From positions 1 through 50,590 of the forward strand of contig SUXS01000021.1 in assembly GCA_015060865.1 (NCBI GenBank): a DNA stretch of 50,590 nucleotides, written 5' to 3'. The notes under the pieces are model-generated. The model was not told the origin of the DNA. It did not search any database and saw only the letters and a program-made list of their open reading frames with translations. Positions within the stretch are counted from its first letter, which is position 1, and the number at the start of each line of letters is the position of its first letter. Both the position numbers and the translations under genes were made by a program. This stretch comes from Bacteroidales bacterium (GTDB lineage Bacteria; Bacteroidota; Bacteroidia; Bacteroidales; Bacteroidaceae). This document shows positions 44,275 to 50,590 of the stretch, in pieces.

Positions 44275-45468
44275 ATGAACCTTCTACGTAAACGCATGGC
44301 ACGTTACGACCTTCCTCAGCAAATAAAGGCCAAGGGCGTGTACCCCTATTTCCGCAGTATAGAGAGCGAACAAGACACCGAAGTAATCATGAACGGGCGC
44401 CGTATACTAATGTTCGGTTCCAACTCCTATTTAGGGCTCACCAATCATCCACGAGTGATAGAAGCTGCCACGAGAGCCACCCACAAATACGGCACCGGAT
44501 GTGCCGGTTCGCGTTTTCTCAATGGGACCATTGACCTACATCTACAGCTTGAGCATGAGTTGGCCCAATGGGTAGATAAAGAAGATGTAATGGTATATTC
44601 CACAGGTTTCCAAGTAAATCTCGGTGTAGTATCATGCGTGACAGGACGCGAAGACTATGTTATCTGCGACGAATTAGACCATGCCTCCATTGTCGAAGGT
44701 CGCAGGCTATCATTCTCCACACCACGCAAATATCGGCATAGCGACATGAGTTCACTCGAACATGAGCTATCCCATTGCCGCCCCGATGCTATAAAACTCA
44801 TCGTCACCGACGGAGTATTCTCCATGGAAGGAGATATTGCGCCAATACCAGAAATTGTGCGACTAGCGCGCAAGTATAAAGCCAACATCATGGTAGACGA
44901 AGCCCACGGTTTTGGTGTATTGGGACATGGCGGTCGCGGCACCTGCCACCATTTCGGAGTATCCCATGAGGTGGACCTCCTCATGGGCACTTTCAGCAAG
45001 TCATTTGCCTCGATCGGTGGCTTTATTGCTTCTGATCGCGACACCATCAATTATCTGCGGCACAATTCACGTTCATATATATTCAGTGCTTCGCTCACTC
45101 CTGCAGCGACAGCTGCAGCATTAGAATCGCTCCATATCATGCAAGAAGAGCCAGAGCATATCGAACGTTTGTGGGAAGCTACACACTATGCTCTCAATGG
45201 CTTCCGCACATTGGGATTCGAGATAGGAGCGACCAAGACCCCCATCATTCCGCTCTACGTGCGTGATATGGAGAAAACCTTCCTCGTCACACGCATGCTA
45301 TTTGACGAAGGTATTTTCGTCAATCCCGTAGTTCCCCCCGCCTGTGCCCCCAACGATACACTCATCCGTTTCTCTCTCATGGCCACTCACACCAAAAAAC
45401 AAATAGACTATGCGATAGATAGACTATTTGAATGCTTTAGAAAACTAGAGATTCTGCCCACTCTGTAA
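44275..45468 (+). CDS. spt: Serine palmitoyltransferase
   Basis: PLP enzyme condensing L-serine and palmitoyl-CoA to 3-ketosphinganine, first step of the sphingolipids characteristic of Bacteroidales. It has 397 residues. FGSNSYLGLTNHP, GTGCAGSRFLNGT and DELDHASIVEG match the alpha-oxoamine synthase family. The PLP Lys242 lies in GTFSKSFASIGGF, the spelling typical of SPT rather than of KBL or BioF. PPACAPNDTLIRFSLMATHT closes the domain. It is divergent from the lipid kinase and converges on trmN6 with a 17-nt gap. Confidence 0.92.
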   Translation: MNLLRKRMARYDLPQQIKAKGVYPYFRSIESEQDTEVIMNGRRILMFGSNSYLGLTNHPRVIEAATRATHKYGTGCAGSRFLNGTIDLHLQLEHELAQWVDKEDVMVYSTGFQVNLGVVSCVTGREDYVICDELDHASIVEGRRLSFSTPRKYRHSDMSSLEHELSHCRPDAIKLIVTDGVFSMEGDIAPIPEIVRLARKYKANIMVDEAHGFGVLGHGGRGTCHHFGVSHEVDLLMGTFSKSFASIGGFIASDRDTINYLRHNSRSYIFSASLTPAATAAALESLHIMQEEPEHIERLWEATHYALNGFRTLGFEIGATKTPIIPLYVRDMEKTFLVTRMLFDEGIFVNPVVPPACAPNDTLIRFSLMATHTKKQIDYAIDRLFECFRKLEILPTL

Positions 45469-45485
45469 AAATTACAAACGTACAA

Positions 45486-46208
45486 CTACATCTTCAAGTA
45501 AAAATCTCTCACAAGGTGAATGTACTCGGGAGTATAATTGCGTTGTATATCCAATATATATAAGTTCTTAGGTTCAAAGAATGCCCCTTCACGCGTAAAA
45601 GCCATCAGCACGCGCTTAGGTCTAGCACCTTGGACAGCATAGACAATGGTTTGCCTTGTAGCAAAGAGGCCATAGCAGGCAGCACAGACTGTCATGTCGG
45701 CAGCACGCTCATAAGGGATGACTACAGAGAGCTCGCCCTCGGAAGTGAGCAGGCGTGCGGCACTACGGGCCAGTTCGTCGAAAGTGAGCGTGTCGGTATG
45801 ACGAGCCATGGTGCGTGCTGCATCGGGACTTTTCAACGAGTTTTCGAAATAGGGCGGATTGCAGAGAATGGCATCGAACAATGGAGGTTCCTTCCCATCC
45901 TTTACCATTAACCTTTCACCCTTCATTGCTCTCACATCCATCTCAATCATCTGTATGCGGTGGCTCCAGGGCGAGGATGCCGCGTTCTCGGAAGCTTGTG
46001 CAACGGCATCGGCATCGAGGTCAATCCCTATGATGTGGGCTCCGCTGCGTTGGGCAGCCATAAGTGCTATGAGTCCCGTGCCAGTACCCACATCAAGGAT
46101 GTGCGAGCAGTGCTCTACACGTGCCCAGGCACCGAGCAGTACGCCATCGGTTCCTACCTTCATCGCGCAACGGTCTTGCTGGATACTAAATTGCTTGAAT
46201 GCAAACAT
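45486..46208 (-). CDS. trmN6: tRNA1(Val) (adenine(37)-N6)-methyltransferase
   Basis: SAM-dependent N6-methylation of A37 in tRNA1-Val (YfiC family). It has 240 residues from the ATG at 46208 (MFAFKQFSIQQDRCAMKVGTDG). That N-terminus is conserved in the family, so this start is firm. SAM-binding ILDVGTGTGLIALM and catalytic NPPYFENS are present. The -7 element TATCTTTG ends 5 nt before the ATG, so the mRNA appears leaderless. The longer frame to 46250 lies upstream of that promoter. Confidence 0.92.
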   Translation of the reverse strand: MFAFKQFSIQQDRCAMKVGTDGVLLGAWARVEHCSHILDVGTGTGLIALMAAQRSGAHIIGIDLDADAVAQASENAASSPWSHRIQMIEMDVRAMKGERLMVKDGKEPPLFDAILCNPPYFENSLKSPDAARTMARHTDTLTFDELARSAARLLTSEGELSVVIPYERAADMTVCAACYGLFATRQTIVYAVQGARPKRVLMAFTREGAFFEPKNLYILDIQRNYTPEYIHLVRDFYLKM

Positions 46209-46212
46209 GACA

Positions 46213-46220
46213 CAAAGATA
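46213..46220 (-). promoter_or_regulatory. -7 element of trmN6, abutting the start codon
   Basis: TATCTTTG on the minus strand, preceded by TTTGCAC, with only TGTC between it and the ATG. The -33 region is a T-run. Confidence 0.6.
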
Positions 46221-46303
46221 GTGCAAATTTTTGACTTGATAAAAAACCAAAAGGACTCACTTGCTGGCACCCACCATACGGCTACTTTGCGATTACAGAA
46301 ATT

Positions 46304-46364
46304 AGATTGCATCTCGGAAAACCGCAAATAAATTTGCGTTTTCTCTCGGCTTGCACTAATTTTG
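46304..46364 (+). promoter_or_regulatory. lon promoter, same family as the infC promoters
   Basis: TTTG (46333-46336), 20-bp spacer, TAATTTTG (46357-46364). The 61 bases align without gaps to the infC promoter (6051 down to 5991) with 47 identities by my count. The shared blocks are CTCGGAAAA, AAATAAATTTG and TTGCACTA. Confidence 0.8.
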
Positions 46365-46402
46365 TAAACTATTTTGGTAAATTATGCCTGAACTACGAAC
46401 TT

Positions 46403-48874
46403 ATGATAAAGAGCAAACTATATTTCGACACCAACGAACCTGAAGAGACAGGACACTCTATCTCCCTCATCGCCGACTTCGACGGCAATGAGGAGACACT
46501 TTTCGACAATCCCATCGATGCTGTACTCCCCATATTGCCCCTGCGCAACATGGTGTTGTTTCCCGGCATCGTACTTCCCGTATCGGTAGGACGCAAGAGT
46601 TCGCTGCGCCTAATCAAGGATGCTTTCAAGCAGGAACGCGCCATCGGCGTATTCTGTCAACGTTCACCCGAGACCGAAGACCCCATATTGAGAGACCTCT
46701 ACGAGACGGGTACTGCAGCACGCGTGGTACGCATCTTCGAGATGCCCGACCAGACCACTACCGTCATTCTGCAGGGCATGCAGCGCCTGAAACTCACGAA
46801 CATCACTTCAACTCGTCCCTACTTGATGGGCGAGGCCGAAGCACTCACTGAGGTACTGCCCCGCCGCAACAGCCGCGAGTTCCGCGCCATCGTAGACAAC
46901 TGCAAGGATCTTGCCATACGCTACGTCAAGAGCAACGAAGATATGCAGCAGGATGCCGCCTTTGCCATCAAGAACATCACTAACGGCATGTTCCTCATCA
47001 ACTTCGTATGCTCCAACCTCCCTCTTGATATCAAGGAGAAGATGCAGCTCCTGCAAGAGGAGTCGCTGCAGGAGCGTGCCATACACCTGCTCTCCATCCT
47101 GAATCGCGAGGTGCAGCTGGCCGATCTCAAGGCCACTATACAGATGCGCACCCGTGAGGACATTGACCAGCAGCAGCGCGAGTACTTCCTGCAGCAACAA
47201 CTCAAGAACATTCAGGACGAGTTGGGCGGCAGCGTACAGGATCAGGACGTGGCCGAGCTGCGCAAGAAGGCAATGAAGAAGAAATGGAGTGTCGAGGTAG
47301 CGGATGTCTTCGAGAAGGAGGTGCTCAAACTCGAGCGCATTAATCCGCAGTCGCCCGACTACAACGTGCAGCTCAACTACCTGCAGGTATTGCTGAGCTT
47401 GCCCTGGGGCGAATACACCACCGACAACCTCGACATGAAGAATGCCCGCCGGGTGCTCGACCGCGACCACTACGGGTTGGAGAAGGTGAAGGAGCGTATC
47501 CTTGAGCATCTGGCTGTCCTCAAAATGCGTGGCGACCTCAAGTCGCCCATCCTCTGCCTCTATGGACCTCCGGGTGTGGGCAAGACCTCGCTTGGCCGTT
47601 CTATTGCCACAGCGCTGAAGCGCAAGTATGTGCGCATATCGCTCGGCGGATTACATGACGAAGCTGAGATACGCGGACACCGCAAGACCTATATCGGCGC
47701 CATGCCCGGTCGCATCATCAAGAGTCTCGCCAAAGCTGGCTCGTCGAACCCAGTGTTCATCCTCGATGAGATAGATAAAGTGAGCCAAGCCAACCACAAC
47801 GGCGACCCCTCATCGGCGCTCCTTGAGGTGCTCGACCCCGAGCAGAATAACGCCTTCCACGACAACTTCCTTGATGTGGACTACGACCTCTCCAACGTGA
47901 TGTTTATCGCTACGGCCAACAATATCGGCAATATCCCTGCTCCACTACTCGATCGTATGGAGCTCATCGAGGTGAGCGGCTACCTTACTGAGGAGAAGGT
48001 AGAGATTGCCCGCAAGCACCTCGTGCCCAAGCAGGAAGAGGCCAACGGCATACGTAAGCGCCAAATCAAGATAGAGAAGAAAACCCTCGAAGCTATCGTA
48101 GAGAACTATACCCGTGAGTCGGGTGTACGCGAGCTGGACAAGAAGATAGGCAAGATATTCCGCCGCCTGGCCTGCAGCTATGCTACTAACGGCTACTACA
48201 GCCATACCAATGTGAAGCCCGCTGACTTGCGCGAGCTACTCGGTGTGCAAGAGTTCTCGCGCGACCGCTACCAGGGCAACGACTATGCCGGTGTGGTCAC
48301 GGGCCTTGCTTGGACCGCCGTAGGTGGCGAGATCCTCTTTGTAGAGACCAGTCTGAGCCGCGGTAAGGGCGGCAAGCTCACCCTTACGGGTAATCTGGGC
48401 GACGTGATGAAGGAGTCGGCCATGCTCGCCCTTGAGTACATCAAGGCCCACGCCACGCTGCTCGACATCGATTATGCTGTGTTCGACAACTATAACATCC
48501 ACATTCACGTGCCCGAGGGTGCTGTGCCCAAGGATGGCCCTTCGGCAGGTATCACCATGGCTACCTCACTTGCCTCAGCACTCACGCGCCGCAAGGTGAA
48601 GGCCAACCTCGCCATGACAGGCGAGATCAGTCTGCGCGGCAAGGTACTCCCCGTGGGTGGTATCAAGGAGAAGATACTCGCTGCCAAGCGTGCCGGCATC
48701 AAGGAAATCATCCTCTGCGAGGAAAACCGCCGCAACATTGAGGAAATTCCCGAAGCCTACCTCAAAGGACTCACTTTCCACTATGTCACCGATATCAAGG
48801 AGGTGTGGCAGATAGCCCTGCTCGATGAGAAGGCCGATGGCCCTACACTGGATATCCCCACAACTAAGAGCTAA
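46403..48874 (+). CDS. lon: ATP-dependent protease Lon
   Basis: Cytosolic AAA+ serine protease degrading damaged and regulatory proteins. The start at the ATG 46403 ([15 protein letters not shown]) gives 823 residues. The N-domain begins [19 protein letters not shown]. Walker [10 protein letters not shown] is at about 388-396, and FILDEIDKV is Walker B. The proteolytic Ser714 lies in [15 protein letters not shown], and the partner Lys lies in LPVGGIKEK (about 757). It is followed by tgt after 4 nt, an unusual operon partner. Confidence 0.98.
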   Translation: MIKSKLYFDTNEPEETGHSISLIADFDGNEETLFDNPIDAVLPILPLRNMVLFPGIVLPVSVGRKSSLRLIKDAFKQERAIGVFCQRSPETEDPILRDLYETGTAARVVRIFEMPDQTTTVILQGMQRLKLTNITSTRPYLMGEAEALTEVLPRRNSREFRAIVDNCKDLAIRYVKSNEDMQQDAAFAIKNITNGMFLINFVCSNLPLDIKEKMQLLQEESLQERAIHLLSILNREVQLADLKATIQMRTREDIDQQQREYFLQQQLKNIQDELGGSVQDQDVAELRKKAMKKKWSVEVADVFEKEVLKLERINPQSPDYNVQLNYLQVLLSLPWGEYTTDNLDMKNARRVLDRDHYGLEKVKERILEHLAVLKMRGDLKSPILCLYGPPGVGKTSLGRSIATALKRKYVRISLGGLHDEAEIRGHRKTYIGAMPGRIIKSLAKAGSSNPVFILDEIDKVSQANHNGDPSSALLEVLDPEQNNAFHDNFLDVDYDLSNVMFIATANNIGNIPAPLLDRMELIEVSGYLTEEKVEIARKHLVPKQEEANGIRKRQIKIEKKTLEAIVENYTRESGVRELDKKIGKIFRRLACSYATNGYYSHTNVKPADLRELLGVQEFSRDRYQGNDYAGVVTGLAWTAVGGEILFVETSLSRGKGGKLTLTGNLGDVMKESAMLALEYIKAHATLLDIDYAVFDNYNIHIHVPEGAVPKDGPSAGITMATSLASALTRRKVKANLAMTGEISLRGKVLPVGGIKEKILAAKRAGIKEIILCEENRRNIEEIPEAYLKGLTFHYVTDIKEVWQIALLDEKADGPTLDIPTTKS

Positions 48875-48878
48875 AGAC

Positions 48879-50012
48879 ATGCTGACATTTCAACTCCAAC
48901 ATACCGACCCTAAAAGTAATGCCCGTGCGGGTCTCATCACTACTGGCCACGGACAGATAGAAACTCCGATATTCATGCCCGTAGGTACGCTGGGTAGTGT
49001 AAAAGGTGTACATCTTACTGAACTGAAGGAGGATATCAAGGCACAGATTATTCTTGGCAACACCTATCACCTGTATCTACGTCCCGGTTTGGAAGTGTTG
49101 GAGAAAGCTGGTGGACTGCACCGCTTCAACGGTTTCGACCGCCCCATGCTCACCGACAGCGGTGGGTTCCAGGTGTTCTCGCTCTCTGGTATCCGCAAAA
49201 TGAAGGAGGAAGGTGTGGAGTTCCGCTCACATATTGACGGTTCGAAACATCTCTTCACTCCCGAGCGCGTGATGGACATCGAGCGTACTATCGGAGCAGA
49301 TATCATGATGGCGTTCGATGAATGTACGCCAGGCGATGCCGAGTATGACTATGCCAAGAAATCCATGGAACTGACCCATCGCTGGCTCGACCGATGCCTT
49401 ACACGCTTCAACGAGACGGAGCCTAAATATGGATACCATCAAGCGTTATTCCCTATCGTACAGGGTTGCGTATACCCCGACCTGCGCCGCCGCTCGGCCG
49501 AGTTCATTGCATCGAAAGGTGCCGAGGGTAATGCCATCGGTGGACTTGCCGTAGGCGAACCTACCGAGAAAATGTACGAGATGATAGAGGTCGTCAATGA
49601 AATACTGCCTACCGACAAGCCCCGCTACTTGATGGGGGTAGGCACGCCGATGAATCTCCTTGAGGGTATTGAACGTGGTGTGGACATGTTTGACTGCGTG
49701 ATGCCTACGCGAAATGGTCGCAATGGCATGCTTTTCACCAAGGACGGCATCATCAATATGAAGAATAAAAAGTGGGAGATGGACTTTTCGCCCATCGAGA
49801 TCGACGGTGCCTCCATTGTAGACACCCTCTATACCAAAGCTTACCTACGCCACCTCTTCCACGCCCAAGAATTGTTGGCCATGCAAATAGCCTCGATACA
49901 CAACCTAGCATTCTATCTCTGGCTCGTGGGTGAAGCTCGCAAACATATTATAGCCGGCGATTTCTCAATGTGGAAGCCTATGATGGTGAAGCGCCTAGCA
50001 ACAAGACTGTAA
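48879..50012 (+). CDS. tgt: Queuine/preQ1 tRNA-ribosyltransferase (tRNA-guanine transglycosylase) lacking the zinc cysteines
   Basis: Exchanges G34 for a queuosine precursor in tRNAs with GUN anticodons. It has 377 residues from the ATG at 48879. The catalytic region is intact: MLTDSGGFQVFSL, MMAFDEC, IGGLAVGEP, GVDMFDCVMPTRNGRNG. In E. coli Tgt a CxCxxC plus His binds zinc. Here the matching stretch is IEIDGASIVDTLYTKAYLRHL with no Cys, while the His in SIHNL remains. It starts 4 nt after lon and ends with a strong terminator. Confidence 0.93.
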   Translation: MLTFQLQHTDPKSNARAGLITTGHGQIETPIFMPVGTLGSVKGVHLTELKEDIKAQIILGNTYHLYLRPGLEVLEKAGGLHRFNGFDRPMLTDSGGFQVFSLSGIRKMKEEGVEFRSHIDGSKHLFTPERVMDIERTIGADIMMAFDECTPGDAEYDYAKKSMELTHRWLDRCLTRFNETEPKYGYHQALFPIVQGCVYPDLRRRSAEFIASKGAEGNAIGGLAVGEPTEKMYEMIEVVNEILPTDKPRYLMGVGTPMNLLEGIERGVDMFDCVMPTRNGRNGMLFTKDGIINMKNKKWEMDFSPIEIDGASIVDTLYTKAYLRHLFHAQELLAMQIASIHNLAFYLWLVGEARKHIIAGDFSMWKPMMVKRLATRL

Positions 50013-50074
50013 TAGGGAATAATAAAGAAGAATAGGAGCAAGCCATATCTGTAAGAATAGTCATTTAAATGATT

Positions 50075-50118
50075 AGGGGGATGTCTAAATCAGTGGCACC
50101 CCCTTATTTCTTTTTTTT
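50075..50118 (+). terminator. Intrinsic terminator after tgt
   Basis: AGGGGG (50075-50080), 18-nt loop, CCCCCT (50099-50104), then TATTTC and a run of T. It is convergent with the rRNA operon. Confidence 0.8.
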
Positions 50119-50190
50119 TCGTCTTAAAAACGTTGCCCATTGTTTTAGAACATAGTGTCAAACCCGTACTCCCGTTCCTTTAAAAACATC

Positions 50191-50222
50191 GAGAGGAGTC
50201 ATCCTTTCGGACAACTCCTCTC
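50191..50222 (-). terminator. Terminator of the rRNA operon
   Basis: GAGAGGAGT stem with inner TCC/GGA pairing and a GAAA loop, followed on the minus strand by GATGTTTTTAAAGG. It lies just after the 5S gene. Confidence 0.85.
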
Positions 50223-50227
50223 CTGAA

Positions 50228-50336
<109 letters not shown>

Positions 50337-50362
50337 TGCCTTACGTCTTCGCTACGCTCGAC

Positions 50363-50391
50363 AATTCTGAATTCTGAATTATGAATTATGA
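50363..50391. repeat. Heptamer repeat in the 23S-5S spacer
   Basis: aattctg-aattctg-aattatg-aattatg, the same word family as between pflB and pflA. No tRNA is present in this spacer. Confidence 0.8.
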
Positions 50392-50484
50392 CACAGAACA
50401 CGAGGTTTACATAGCTACGACTATATAAACATACAGACAAACAAAGCAAACCATAGATGACAGCACATCAGTATACCTACCAAC

Positions 50485-50590
50485 GAAGAAGTCTCGGGCA
50501 ATTAGTACTGCTCGGCTTTGATGTCGCCATCTTTACACCTGCAGCCTATCGACGTCGTAGTCTACGACGACCCTCAAGGGAAATCTAATC
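50485..50590 (-). rRNA. rrl: 23S ribosomal RNA, 3' end only
   Basis: The complement reads GATTAGATTTCCCTTGAGGG, ...CGTCGATAGGCTGCAGGTGT... and CAGTACTAATTGCCCGAGAC, the usual 3' end of bacterial 23S. The rest lies outside the window. The mature end is approximate. Confidence 0.9.

Noticed and set aside
50342..50484. tRNA gene in the 23S-5S spacer
   Set aside because: No cloverleaf or CCA-type end is visible; the spacer holds a heptamer repeat and AT-rich sequence only.

Overview
The window comes from a member of the Bacteroidales, most likely Prevotellaceae or a close relative (inference). Many upstream regions carry the Bacteroidetes sigma-ABfr promoter (TTG/TTTG, about 20 bp, TAnnTTTG). 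Signature genes include a TonB-dependent receptor with a DUF4249 lipoprotein, secreted proteins with type IX (T9SS) sorting tails, a streptopain-family (C10) protease, a GH127 enzyme and serine palmitoyltransferase. Most of the sequence is ordinary chromosome. I see no prophage, transposase or CRISPR array.

Layout. 1-4.5 kb: 5'-partial serC, a DbpA-like RNA helicase, a secreted endonuclease I and a 640-bp gap with a possible gene relic. 4.5-8.2 kb (minus): thrS-infC-rpmI-rplT, with a duplicated promoter before infC. 8.4-11.5 kb: pflB-pflA for anaerobic pyruvate cleavage. 11.7-17.3 kb: aminopeptidase P, an outer-membrane protein, an Arg/Ser-rich secreted protein and mannose-1-phosphate guanylyltransferase. 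17.4-19.6 kb: a BlaI repressor and a BlaR1-like M56 protein with two TonB domains. 20-28 kb (minus): an Omp85-type barrel, two T9SS-type secreted proteins and a GH127 enzyme. 28-32.5 kb: C10 protease, ECF sigma factor and mnmA. 32.5-37 kb (minus): lipoprotein, TonB-dependent receptor and DUF4249 lipoprotein. 37.1-38.2 kb: a gene-poor nested inverted-repeat region. 38.2-43 kb: MATE exporter, cytidylate-kinase-like protein, phosphoesterase, ruvA and a POT peptide transporter. 43-50 kb: a lipid kinase divergent from serine palmitoyltransferase, trmN6, lon and tgt. The right end holds the 5S and the 3' end of the 23S rRNA gene, on the minus strand.

The most unusual content is between genes. (1) Two arrays of imperfect palindromes have centres exactly 22 bp apart (19763-19926 and 37771-37851). 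(2) A roughly 730-bp region is bounded by 64-bp inverted repeats and contains two more nested inverted repeats (37331-38058). (3) A 61-bp promoter cassette occurs twice before infC and once before lon. (4) Degenerate tandem repeats with a 7-bp unit, each with a different word, recur at about seven places, including inside three coding regions and in the 23S-5S spacer. (5) Two genes have start codons exactly 5 nt after the -7 element, which predicts leaderless mRNAs.

All coordinates and alignments were read by eye. Family assignments rest on recognised motifs, not on database searches.
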